DNA of 40,435 nt from a virus. Location of the stretch: IMG/VR virus record IMGVR_UViG_3300019885_000001, positions 1 to 40,435 of that record; one strand, written 5' to 3'. Position 1 is the first letter of the stretch. The number at the start of each line of letters is the position of its first letter. Under the pieces are notes generated by a model. That model did not search any database and was not told where the DNA came from. It was given only the letters and a program-made list of their open reading frames with translations. The position numbers and the translations under genes were made by a program. Shown here in pieces: positions 1 through 5,210 of the stretch.

Positions 1-150
1 TTTTTGCTTAAGGCCCGTCAAACCCGGAGAGGTAACAGAGAAGATCGGCCCCTACTTATTCCATTCTCCCACCTGCGCTTCTGAGTGGCATCGCATGCGC
101 CAGCAAGCCGACCGCTTAACTTGGCGGCATCCTGAAAAGGAGAAAGAGTA
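1..150. repeat. Left copy of 150-bp terminal direct repeat
   Basis: These bases align without gaps to 40286-40435, with mismatches only at positions 12, 135 and 144 (147 of 150 identical). The repeat lies inside a small zinc-binding protein gene. A repeat exactly at both contig ends suggests a circular or terminally redundant genome whose assembly overlaps itself. The mismatches suggest strain variation or poor consensus at the ends. A true near-identical duplication of the gene is the alternative. Confidence 0.85.
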
Positions 151-151
151 A
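1..151 (+). CDS. Zinc-binding miniprotein, 3' part (5' end cut by window edge)
   Basis: The open frame starts inside the gene and reads FCLRPVKPGEV onward, ending with TAA at 149-151. It is the 3' portion of the gene that begins at 40266, with three amino-acid changes (Lys to Arg, Ala to Glu, Thr to Lys). It contains the FHSPTC half of a CxxC...FHxxxC zinc site. Its stop codon overlaps the ATG of the next gene (TAATG), so the two are probably translationally coupled. If the contig is circular, this and the 40266 entry are one gene of about 56 codons. Function is unknown. Confidence 0.7.
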   Translation, partial: FCLRPVKPGEVTEKIGPYLFHSPTCASEWHRMRQQADRLTWRHPEKEKE

Positions 152-330
152 TGCCTTACACAGATTTTATGTGTGAATGGTGCTCAAGGCTAATTCACAA
201 CACGGACGTACTCGTGGAGATTGAAGGCAAACTGTTTCACGACCCCAACTGCGCAGACGCTTACAGGGAATACATTCGGCACAAAAAAGAATCGGAGGAG
301 AATAAGAAACCGAAGCCTGATTCCAGCTAA
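151..330 (+). CDS. Zinc-binding miniprotein (CxxC...FHxxxC), 59 aa
   Basis: This 59-residue protein starts with ATG overlapping the previous stop. It has CEWC at residues 8-11 and FHDPNC at residues 29-34, the same CxxC-x(18-20)-H-x3-C layout as its upstream neighbour, followed by a charged, lysine-rich tail. The layout fits a small treble-clef or zinc-ribbon fold. It is the partner of the 40266/1 gene and matches, in order and general form, the leftward pair at 801-977 and 602-808. A terminator overlaps its stop codon, so it ends the rightward unit. Role unknown; a nucleic-acid or protein-binding adaptor is possible. Confidence 0.7.
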   Translation: MPYTDFMCEWCSRLIHNTDVLVEIEGKLFHDPNCADAYREYIRHKKESEENKKPKPDSS

Positions 331-346
331 TCGGGCTTATTTTTTA
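313..346 (+). terminator. Rho-independent terminator after the zinc-protein pair
   Basis: AAGCCTGAT (313-321) pairs with ATCGGGCTT (330-338), 9 bp with one G-T wobble, followed by a T-run. The right arm begins at the last base of the stop codon, so the stem overlaps the end of the gene. Confidence 0.75.
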
Positions 347-601
347 ATTTTGCATAGGGTTAGAAAATATTTGCGGGGAGTTCGTCAAGGACGTCAGACG
401 TCCTCAAGCGGGATTTTTACTTTTCTTCTTCTTTTTAATGAAAAAGAAGATTTTAATTAAAAAAGTTTTGGTGGCAGGGATTAAAACTTTATTCCCGTGC
501 TTATCATAAAAGGAAATTTGGATGGGTTCATTGCGCACGCGAGTTGCTATCCTCCATTTTATGTTATTATACTTTCTTTTCATTATTTAAAAAATAAGTC
601 G
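347..601. other. Intergenic region between convergent zinc-protein units
   Basis: No convincing gene is seen. It holds a perfect inverted repeat AGGACGT/ACGTCCT (388-394 and 398-404), a second imperfect one around 476-495 (GGGATTAAA...TTTATTCCC), and an A/T-rich terminator-like stem for the leftward operon. Transcription from both sides converges here. Confidence 0.5.
455..490 (-). terminator. Possible terminator of the leftward operon
   Basis: On the minus strand AAAGTTTT (490-483) pairs with AAAACTTT (469-462), followed by a run of T residues. The stem is A/T-rich and therefore weak, but it lies about 110 bases beyond the last leftward stop codon, where a terminator would be expected. Confidence 0.4.
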
Positions 602-808
602 TTACTTCTTGTGAAGTCCCGACAAGTCCTTAATATCCCGCTGTGCCTTCTCCGCCTGTTTCCAGGCCTCGCGGAATGTCAGCTTAGAGTATCGGAGGCA
701 ATCAGAATGCAGAACAAGGTCGCCGTTCATTACCGCTTCCTGGGCAGGCTCAATGATCTTACCGCAGAATGAACAAACAACCGGCACGTCAGGAGTGTCC
801 TCAGCCAT
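602..808 (-). CDS. Zinc-binding miniprotein, 68 aa
   Basis: The protein begins MAEDTPDVPVVCSFCGK and has CSFC near residues 12-15 and HSDC near 35-38, followed by a long charged helix ending RDIKDLSGLHKK. The open frame runs further upstream, but this ATG is preferred because it overlaps the stop of the 801-977 gene (ATGGCTGA) and the protein then starts just before the zinc site. It is the counterpart of the 151-330 gene on the other strand. The last gene of the leftward operon; function unknown. Confidence 0.7.
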   Translation of the reverse strand: MAEDTPDVPVVCSFCGKIIEPAQEAVMNGDLVLHSDCLRYSKLTFREAWKQAEKAQRDIKDLSGLHKK

Positions 809-977
809 CGCTCTGCTCCTTTTTATCTTCGGGTTTCCGCAGCCGATCGGCTTTCTGCCGCAACGAGTGCCATTCCAGAAAACAATCGAACTTGTGAAAG
901 ACGTACATGCCGAATCTTTCGACTTCCTGCCCGGGAGTGATTCGTTTCGCGCAGAAATCACAAATCACAGTCGGCAT
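801..977 (-). CDS. Zinc-binding miniprotein, paralogue of the terminal-repeat protein
   Basis: This 58-residue protein (MPTVICDFCAKRITPG...) has a good ribosome site (GGAGG about 5 bases before ATG). It closely matches the protein starting at 40266: both share P-VICDFC-K, PG, a FHxxxC half-site, EWH and RQ-ADRL. The zinc ligands would be the CDFC pair, the His of VFH and the following Cys. It overlaps the next gene by 8 bases. The pair 801/602 repeats the order of the pair 40266/151 on the opposite strand, so one pair probably arose by inverted duplication. Confidence 0.75.
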   Translation of the reverse strand: MPTVICDFCAKRITPGQEVERFGMYVFHKFDCFLEWHSLRQKADRLRKPEDKKEQSDG

Positions 978-987
978 AAAACCTCCG

Positions 988-1089
988 TTAGGTATTCTTA
1001 TGCAACAGCGAGAGGTCTCTGATGTCCCGCAGTATTTGGGCGATCCAGTCAGTCAAGCTGTTTCTGCGGATTCTAATCGTGATAATCAT
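988..1089 (-). CDS. 33-aa peptide with strong ribosome site
   Basis: The frame MIITIRIRRNSLTDW... is preceded by AAGGAGG at a proper distance. Its end, RDIRDLSLLHKN, resembles the end of the 602-808 protein (RDIKDLSGLHKK), and both have a Trp about ten residues earlier. It may be a detached or truncated copy of that tail. Its stop lies just before the ribosome site of the 801-977 gene. Small size keeps confidence moderate. Confidence 0.55.
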   Translation of the reverse strand: MIITIRIRRNSLTDWIAQILRDIRDLSLLHKNT

Positions 1090-1098
1090 CTGTCCTCC

Positions 1099-1182
1099 TT
1101 AATCTTTAATTAACCAAGTAGCCGCTATTATCAAGACAATTAAAACCCAAGCGATTGGCCATTCTGCTGAACAGACGTTCAT
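1099..1182 (-). CDS. 27-aa single-helix membrane peptide
   Basis: MNVCSAEWPIAWVLIVLI... continues as one hydrophobic helix ending WLIKD. The ATG overlaps the previous stop as ATGA, and the stop is followed at once by the AGGAGG of the next gene. Such coupling supports translation. Function unknown; a small phage membrane peptide. Confidence 0.5.
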   Translation of the reverse strand: MNVCSAEWPIAWVLIVLIIAATWLIKD

Positions 1183-1283
1183 TTGTTTGGCAAAATTAAG
1201 TTTAGAAAAGCTCTAAGGAGAATTAAACTTAAAAAAGAAACTCCCATTCCGATAAAATATGAACCTAAATCAAAATGCCACAT
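1179..1283 (-). CDS. 34-aa membrane peptide
   Basis: MWHFDLGSYFIGMGVSFLSL continues hydrophobic to LPNK, giving one transmembrane helix. It starts 5 bases after the previous stop and ends by ATGA overlap with the next small frame. No clear ribosome site is seen, so translation may depend on coupling. Function unknown. Confidence 0.45.
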   Translation of the reverse strand: MWHFDLGSYFIGMGVSFLSLILLRAFLNLILPNK

Positions 1284-1287
1284 AAAA

Positions 1288-1428
1288 TTATTGATTTTCT
1301 ATGCAAACAACCCAAAATAATGTTCTAACATAATTTCCTCCTCGTTCGGAGCATTCAATGTTTTTATAAATAAAATAAGAAGCAAAAATAATCCAGATAA
1401 CTACTGCAACGCCTGTTATTATTTTCAT
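1288..1428 (-). CDS. 46-aa protein with N-terminal membrane anchor
   Basis: MKIITGVAVVIWIIFASYFI forms a transmembrane or uncleaved signal helix, followed by YKNIECSERGGNY and a second hydrophobic patch with a Cys. It starts 4 bases after the upstream stop. An internal GAGGAGG in its frame could also act as a ribosome site for a 10-residue frame at 1299-1331. Function unknown. Confidence 0.5.
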   Translation of the reverse strand: MKIITGVAVVIWIIFASYFIYKNIECSERGGNYVRTLFWVVCIENQ

Positions 1429-1432
1429 AAAT

Positions 1433-1618
1433 TCACTTGCCAGGCTTGATTACAATTTTATCAGTTATCAATTCTTGATTTTTATACAACGCAATATAAT
1501 ATTGCTCATCAAATATAAGTTTTTCAAACCAAAGTTCGTATCCATCTCCAAACTCAATCTTATAACTTCCATCTTCGATTTGTTGCCAATCAACCAAGCT
1601 TTCTTTAAATGATTTCAT
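1433..1618 (-). CDS. Hypothetical protein, 61 aa
   Basis: A soluble, acidic protein rich in aromatic residues (GDGYELWFEKLIFDEQYYIAL) with an alternating pattern that suggests a small beta fold. It lies 4 bases after the preceding stop. No family recognised. Confidence 0.6.
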   Translation of the reverse strand: MKSFKESLVDWQQIEDGSYKIEFGDGYELWFEKLIFDEQYYIALYKNQELITDKIVIKPGK

Positions 1619-1622
1619 AGAC

Positions 1623-1829
1623 CTAGCTTAATAATGCCCCCTGAATATCAATTTTAGGAATAGGGCATTGCAATTTATTGAGCTTGTCATTTAAGAGCCT
1701 GATCGATTCAGTCTCCAAATTATTGACTCTAATAAGTTTGTCGTTGATATCAGCCTGCCAGATGACAGCGATATTCATAAGAATCATCCACAGTATGAGA
1801 GCTACGATTAGAGGAGTAAATTTATTCAT
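1623..1829 (-). CDS. Small membrane-anchored coiled-coil protein, 68 aa
   Basis: The N-terminus MNKFTPLIVALILWMILMNI is one membrane helix; residues 28-55 form a polar, leucine-spaced helix likely to be a coiled coil. The layout is that of a small inner-membrane protein facing one side. It overlaps the upstream gene by 4 bases (ATGA). Function unknown. Confidence 0.6.
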   Translation of the reverse strand: MNKFTPLIVALILWMILMNIAVIWQADINDKLIRVNNLETESIRLLNDKLNKLQCPIPKIDIQGALLS

Positions 1830-2062
1830 TCGAGTACGGGATAAATTATCTTAATTTTTTTCTTACGGACGGCTTCCTGCAAAATTAAAGCCATCGGGTA
1901 TAAATGATTAGCGCTTTTGTACTTGCCGAGTAGGGCTGCGGCGGCTTGCTTGCTGGAAATCTCATCATGCACCCAGGCTAAAGCCAATTCCAAAGTTTCG
2001 TCATTAAACTCATACTTCTGCGATCTCCGCTTAATTGTTTTAGCTTGTTCAAGCAATGTCAT
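1826..2062 (-). CDS. Hypothetical helical protein, 78 aa
   Basis: An all-helical, basic protein. The segment DEISSKQAAAALLGKYKSAN resembles a helix-turn-helix (SSKQAAAALLG), so DNA binding is possible but not established. It overlaps the 48-residue gene upstream by 11 bases and the next gene by 4, in a coupled operon. Confidence 0.6.
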   Translation of the reverse strand: MTLLEQAKTIKRRSQKYEFNDETLELALAWVHDEISSKQAAAALLGKYKSANHLYPMALILQEAVRKKKIKIIYPVLE

Positions 2063-2198
2063 GCTCTATAGGTAATGGTTGGGTTGGAGAGAATTTATTT
2101 AACTGCTGACAGACGGCGGAATGGATCCCGTAGTAAAAATGTCTGCGGCAGCAATCATAGCCAGAATCCACGGAAATGATTTGTTGGTTATTTTCCAT
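2052..2198 (-). CDS. Cys-containing miniprotein, 48 aa
   Basis: MENNQQIISVDSGYDCCRHF is followed by YYGIHSAVCQQ. Its ATG lies inside the last codons of the 2188-3072 gene (overlap ATGGAAAATAA) and its end overlaps the start of the next gene by 11 bases, filling what would otherwise be a gap. The C-C...H...C residues could bind a metal. Function unknown. Confidence 0.55.
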
Positions 2199-3072
2199 TT
2201 GGTTTTGGCGTATCATTCTGCGGAGCAGACTGGCTTCGCTCAGTAGTTTCTATTGTAAACATGGAATCGTCCAATTCCAATCTCCTTGCTGTAAACTCTG
2301 ATCTAAGCAATGCTCGTTCTTTAGGCGTTAACTGTCTTGAAAGGTATTTCAGATTTTCCGAGTACCCGTCAATTTCTTTAATGGTTTTGGCATTTTTAAC
2401 TTTATCGCTAAATTCTTTATATACATTGCGGTTGACTGGCGGATTGCCAGGCACGATTGTATTTACATCCACATCAGGTTCCGGGAGGCTTGTAGACGCA
2501 ATATTTGGCGTTTTGCGGGGCGGTTGGTCATTAAGTGGCTCATTATCCATTTCCTCGGCCGGGGTGGCTTGTATGCCCGCTAAAACTGGAATGTAGCCTA
2601 GAATGGAACGCAGGGCTTTTGCCATAGCGCGGGTCTGAGCCATGCTTCGCAACTGAAAATCAGGCACTCTTTCTTCGCCGTATTTAGTTCTTCTTACACT
2701 CCAATTTTTTTCTTTTTTAGAACAGCTTGCCTCAGCTCCTCCGATTATTATTCCATTCCTGTTATAAACAACGGCTGTCGCGATATAAGAGCCAGCATCG
2801 CTGTCGTAGATTACATGATCCGTGCCAACAGTAATATTGAAAAATTTGGCAATGGCCAGCCAGTGCTCAAAGTAGAGATAAGTTTTACCGCCTAATTTCA
2901 AAGGCTTGGTAATTTCAACAATCTTCATCAGAGCACGGGCGGCTCTCTGTCCGCGCTCTATATCAGCTTCAGGATCGAATTTTACAAGTTCGGTGGCCTG
3001 CGGTATAATTTGCGTATTAAGAACCTTGCTTGAGACGGCTGGGTTCTTTTCGTTTGATGATTGGTCTGTCAT
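2188..3072 (-). CDS. Phage protein with a QTRAMAKALR motif, possible single-strand annealing or ssDNA protein
   Basis: At 294 residues this is the largest leftward gene. The N-terminal 30 residues are disordered. Residues about 35-180 form a conserved core (GGKTYLYFEHWLAIAKFF, then FQLRSMAQTRAMAKALRSIL) ending in a TPAEEM segment. The C-terminal third is a Pro-rich linker followed by a charged helical tail. Phage proteins with a related xQTRAxxKALR core are often found in recombination or early modules, and the motif recalls the basic helix of Erf/Rad52-type annealing proteins. That assignment is an inference from motif and position; no other replication or recombination gene is visible. An early hypothetical protein is the safe call. 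Confidence 0.6.
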   Translation of the reverse strand: MTDQSSNEKNPAVSSKVLNTQIIPQATELVKFDPEADIERGQRAARALMKIVEITKPLKLGGKTYLYFEHWLAIAKFFNITVGTDHVIYDSDAGSYIATAVVYNRNGIIIGGAEASCSKKEKNWSVRRTKYGEERVPDFQLRSMAQTRAMAKALRSILGYIPVLAGIQATPAEEMDNEPLNDQPPRKTPNIASTSLPEPDVDVNTIVPGNPPVNRNVYKEFSDKVKNAKTIKEIDGYSENLKYLSRQLTPKERALLRSEFTARRLELDDSMFTIETTERSQSAPQNDTPKPNGK

Positions 3073-3193
3073 GTAATTTTCTTTCTAACTCATTGAGACT
3101 TTTAATTATGTATCTCCCTCCCACTAACCCGTACCTGTTTAGAAGAAACTGATTTAACTTTAAGCGGTAATAAATTTCACTGTCATTGTCCAT
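3017..3193 (-). CDS. Hypothetical basic protein, 58 aa
   Basis: MDNDSEIYYRLKLNQFLLNR... is helical and basic at its C-terminus. The start at 3193 is chosen because AAGGAGGTGA, a full-length match to the 16S rRNA anti-Shine-Dalgarno sequence, lies at 3199-3208 just before it; an ATG three codons upstream falls too close to that site. The gene overlaps the 2188-3072 gene by 56 bases and the preceding one by about 11. Function unknown. Confidence 0.6.
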   Translation of the reverse strand: MDNDSEIYYRLKLNQFLLNRYGLVGGRYIIKSLNELERKLHDRPIIKRKEPSRLKQGS

Positions 3194-3443
3194 TCTTCTC
3201 ACCTCCTTTTTCCTTCATTTCGTCATGCTCCCGATCTATCTTGTCCGCCCATAAACCCATCATTCCTTGCTGTGTCTCTGCTTCAGTCAATCCTTTCAGC
3301 TTTTCCAATTCATCCTGCATCAAGCCCAATTCGTTTTGAATCGTGAAAATAAATTCATCCATTAATTCAATCTGCTCGTTGTTCAAAGTTTCAAATAGCT
3401 TAAAGAATGATTTGTACATTTGGCTTTCCTTTGGGTTGTCCAT
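3183..3443 (-). CDS. Hypothetical acidic coiled-coil protein, 86 aa
   Basis: Residues 20-65 form amphipathic helices rich in Glu, Leu and Gln (ETLNNEQIELMDEFIF, then DELEKLKG), and the tail is charged. Two starts are possible: MDNPKES at 3443, 8 bases after the previous stop, or MYKSFF at 3419, which has AAAGGA at good spacing and may be the real start. No family recognised. Confidence 0.6.
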   Translation of the reverse strand: MDNPKESQMYKSFFKLFETLNNEQIELMDEFIFTIQNELGLMQDELEKLKGLTEAETQQGMMGLWADKIDREHDEMKEKGGEKNGQ

Positions 3444-3451
3444 AAGTTTTC

Positions 3452-3619
3452 TTATTTAATTACTAATAAATTCATGTAGTAAGTAACCACGCTATAATTG
3501 CATCCAACTTCCTGAACTATCTGGTTAGCTTCTTTCCCCTGTCTGATAGCCTTGACTATCTGAATGGTATTATGGGCAGTTCTTAAAACTCTTGCTTCTT
3601 CCTTAGTGTTGATTTTCAT
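3452..3619 (-). CDS. Small helix-turn-helix protein, 55 aa
   Basis: MKINTKEEARVLRTAHNTIQ is followed by IVKAIRQGKEANQIVQEVGC-NYSVVTYYMNLL, which has the spacing of a helix-turn-helix (helix, GKEANQIVQEVG, turn, recognition helix NYSVVTYYM). At 55 residues it is little more than the DNA-binding unit. It could bind one of the palindromes near the leftward promoters. A long hairpin (3636-3685) lies just upstream in its transcript. Confidence 0.6.
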   Translation of the reverse strand: MKINTKEEARVLRTAHNTIQIVKAIRQGKEANQIVQEVGCNYSVVTYYMNLLVIK

Positions 3620-3635
3620 ATCGTTGATTAATTTT

Positions 3636-3685
3636 TTTAGAGAAGGAAGGGAGTTCTTGGCAGATACCTTCCTTCCCTCTCTAAA
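3636..3685. other. Long hairpin between leftward genes
   Basis: TTTAGAGAAGGAAGG (3636-3650) pairs with CCTTCCCTCTCTAAA (3671-3685), 15 bp with one wobble and a 20-base loop. On the minus-strand transcript it follows the 3694-3900 gene and precedes the helix-turn-helix gene. It is followed by A residues, not U, so it is not a normal terminator. It may set mRNA stability or processing within the operon. Confidence 0.6.
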
Positions 3686-3693
3686 GCCAACAA

Positions 3694-3900
3694 CTAGATT
3701 ATTACTTCCTTAACTTCTGGTTTAATTTCAGCTTGCTTAGTTTCCTTAATCAGCCTATATGCTCCCCAAGTTCCGAATGTTAACATCAATCCTCCCACTA
3801 TCAGGGTGGTGCTGGAATCAAGTTCAACATTAAATAAGCCTGATAAAGCCGCAAACCACATTGGAATTAAAATTGCCCAACCCATTGCTTTATTTGTCAT
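3694..3900 (-). CDS. Two-helix small membrane protein, 68 aa
   Basis: MTNKAMGWAILIPMWFAALS forms one membrane helix, and residues 31-50 (TTLIVGGLMLTFGTWGAY) a second, followed by a charged tail. The start at 3900 is preferred over one five codons upstream because AAAGGA lies 7 bases before it. It is the first gene after the leftward promoter at 3941-3969. Size and topology would suit a holin-like or superinfection protein, but nothing identifies it. Confidence 0.65.
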   Translation of the reverse strand: MTNKAMGWAILIPMWFAALSGLFNVELDSSTTLIVGGLMLTFGTWGAYRLIKETKQAEIKPEVKEVII

Positions 3901-3940
3901 CGTTATTCCTTTCACTTAATTACTCGACCTTTATACACAT

Positions 3941-3969
3941 ACATTACACTAGTGTTAAAATTCTGTCAA
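3941..3969 (-). promoter_or_regulatory. Leftward promoter with palindrome at the -10 side
   Basis: On the minus strand TTGACA (3969-3964) is followed after 17 bases by TAATGT (3946-3941). The -35 is perfect and the -10 is poor. A perfect 10-bp palindrome, ACACTAGTGT (3946-3955), sits in the spacer and touches the -10, where a bound repressor would block RNA polymerase. It would drive the leftward operon starting at 3900. Confidence 0.55.
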
Positions 3970-3983
3970 GAGTAATTACAATT

Positions 3984-4094
3984 TCATTTATCGGCAAGTT
4001 CATTTTCTTTCCTTTGGATTTCTAAATTTCTCTTGGTTTCCTCTACGAGTATTTTAGCGGTTTTTTCTTGTTCTTCTTGAATGGGATCAGTCAT
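3984..4094 (-). CDS. 36-aa charged helical peptide
   Basis: MTDPIQEEQEKTAKILVEET is followed by KRNLEIQRKENELADK; the whole chain would be one charged helix. The ATG lies 1 base after the stop of the 4096-4437 gene. No ribosome site is clear, so translation probably depends on coupling. Function unknown. Confidence 0.45.
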   Translation of the reverse strand: MTDPIQEEQEKTAKILVEETKRNLEIQRKENELADK

Positions 4095-4095
4095 A

Positions 4096-4437
4096 TTAGT
4101 TAGCTAAATAATAACCTAATTGTATCTGGCCAGAATATCTGTCTCGAATCCAGCCACGTTTAGTCCAACAATCTTTACACAAGATCAATAAAGCATCAGT
4201 TCGTATTTTATATCTTACTGTCGGCGTAATCTTAACGGATTTTTCACAAGCATCACATTGATTAGTCATACAAAGCAAACTTCTAAATAATAAATTCCAA
4301 CTTTTAAAATGTTTCCGCCTTCGTTTTAATTCTTTTCTTACTTCTTCATCATGCCTATAACTATGTCTTTTATAATGTTTATTTCTCATTTTCGCTATTG
4401 TCGGACAATAGTCGGACAATATATATATCTCCCCCAT
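4096..4437 (-). CDS. Zinc-ribbon protein with basic N-terminus
   Basis: The C-terminal half has CDACEKS (CxxC) and, about 25 residues on, CKDC, a four-Cys zinc ribbon. The preceding segment is very basic (RKELKRRRKHFKSWN), suggesting nucleic-acid binding. The start is uncertain: ATG 4437 has AAAGG directly against it; ATG 4389 gives 97 residues and would leave the tandem 11-bp repeat (4400-4421) upstream of the gene. It could be a regulator of the leftward region. Confidence 0.6.
   Translation of the reverse strand: MGEIYILSDYCPTIAKMRNKHYKRHSYRHDEEVRKELKRRRKHFKSWNLLFRSLLCMTNQCDACEKSVKITPTVRYKIRTDALLILCKDCWTKRGWIRDRYSGQIQLGYYLAN
4400..4421. repeat. Tandem 11-bp direct repeat
   Basis: GTCGGACAATA occurs twice with no gap (4400-4410, 4411-4421). 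It lies within the long form of the 4096-4437 gene or directly upstream of its short form, where it could be an operator. Confidence 0.6.
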
Positions 4438-4635
4438 CCTTTACTTTTGAGTTATGTATCAGGCAGAGAGTTTAGCTAAGTACGGGACTGATCATTCGGC
4501 TGGGCAGAGGAAAATGATTTAACATTTTACTACTTTAGTAGCATGGGAAAGGAACTGTTTATCCCAGCTTTCACATCAGGCTCTTACTTAGAGGTAGGTG
4601 TTTTTTAGAATCGGCGAAACTTGTTTTTTGCTAAC

Positions 4636-4674
4636 ACCGTAGGAAATGCAATTTGTGCCTAAATTGTCTACGGT
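4636..4674. ncRNA. Bulged hairpin in the terminase upstream region
   Basis: ACCGTAG (4636-4642) pairs with CTACGGT (4668-4674). Inside, GCAATTT (4648-4654) pairs with AAATTGT (4661-4667) around a GTGCCT loop, leaving a 5-base bulge on one side. An alternative pairing, GGTGTT near 4595 with AACACC (4633-4638), would compete with it. Confidence 0.45.
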
Positions 4675-4682
4675 AATTTAAA

Positions 4683-4765
4683 AACCCTATCGCATAGCGG
4701 TTGGGCTGACCTGTTAGAGTTACAGACCAACCAACCATGTGGTAGGGTTCTTACAGTCTAACAGG
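4683..4765. ncRNA. Interleaved helices, possible pseudoknot or RNA switch
   Basis: Three helices can be read directly. AACCCTATCGCAT (4683-4695) pairs with ATGTGGTAGGGTT (4737-4749), 13 bp with two wobbles if RNA. GGTTGG (4699-4704) pairs with CCAACC (4731-4736) and would stack on it. CCTGTTAGA (4710-4718), in the loop of that stem, pairs perfectly with TCTAACAGG (4757-4765) downstream. The last pairing crosses the first two, giving either a pseudoknot or two alternative folds. Transcription direction is unknown, though with the terminase genes it would be the plus strand. Confidence 0.5.
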
Positions 4766-4810
4766 CTTTGCGTAATTTAAACTACTGATTGAATTATACC
4801 ACATCTAACT

Positions 4811-4819
4811 TGTGGATAA
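4811..4819 (-). promoter_or_regulatory. DnaA-box-like 9-mer
   Basis: TGTGGATAA is the exact reverse complement of the classical DnaA box TTATCCACA and lies in the A/T-rich gene-free region. A single 9-mer can occur by chance; the same word also occurs inside the fibre gene near 31415. Weak evidence for an origin. Confidence 0.25.
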
Positions 4820-4892
4820 AATTAGCCAGATTTGTAAGAATGTGGCAAAATAAAAGCAATAAAATTAGCAGTAAACAAGGAGTTAATATCCA

Positions 4893-5210
4893 ATGGCTGG
4901 TGGCAGAAAAAGCATGAAAGAAGAAATTGAAGTCGTGAAATATATGACCGAGTTAGCGGGTCCGACTTTTGATTTTATAAAATCCTGCATTGAAGGCAAA
5001 AATAAACCTGATAAGAAATGGGCAGTTGAGCAAATGATAAAGCTTTATGGCAAAGCCATACCCGATGCTGGTGATGACCCTACAAAGCCTATTTACGTGC
5101 AAATAGCCAAAGAATTAGCAGAGAAAAACAATATCGATGAATCTAACCCCGAAACAGTCGATAATAGCCCAGGATCGTCACCGCTACCGGGTCCTGAACA
5201 CGGGGCGTAG
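4893..5210 (+). CDS. terS: Putative terminase small subunit
   Basis: A 105-residue helical protein directly before the large terminase gene, the usual place of the DNA-recognition subunit. It has a basic start (MAGGRKSMKEE), helices to about residue 70 (DKKWAVEQMIKLYGKAIP) and a disordered Pro/Ser-rich tail. AAGGAG lies about 10 bases before its ATG. It overlaps the large subunit by 74 bases. The call rests mainly on position, size and helical pattern. Confidence 0.65.
   Translation: MAGGRKSMKEEIEVVKYMTELAGPTFDFIKSCIEGKNKPDKKWAVEQMIKLYGKAIPDAGDDPTKPIYVQIAKELAEKNNIDESNPETVDNSPGSSPLPGPEHGA

Larger units (their letters stand above)
4438..4892. other. Gene-free region between divergent units, rich in secondary structure
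   Basis: No convincing coding frame is seen in these 455 bases. The region separates the leftward early genes from the terminase operon. It contains hairpins AAAATG/CATTTT (4511-4528) and CTAC/GTAG (4530-4541), a bulged hairpin (4636-4674), an interleaved helix set (4683-4765) and one perfect DnaA-box-like 9-mer (4811-4819). It could hold an origin, late promoter or untranslated RNA leader. I could not find a convincing -35/-10 pair for the late operon. Confidence 0.6.

Noticed and set aside
221-460. 79-residue rightward frame
   Set aside because: It overlaps the 151-330 gene in another frame and runs through the terminator.
602-961. Longer 119-residue version of the minus-strand zinc protein
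   Set aside because: Its first 51 residues overlap the 801-977 gene in another frame, while the internal ATG overlaps that gene's stop and has the expected spacing to the zinc site.
1299-1331. 10-residue frame after GAGGAGG on the minus strand
   Set aside because: The ribosome-site sequence lies inside the 46-residue frame (codes ERGGN) and the product is very short; noted only as a possible coupling site.
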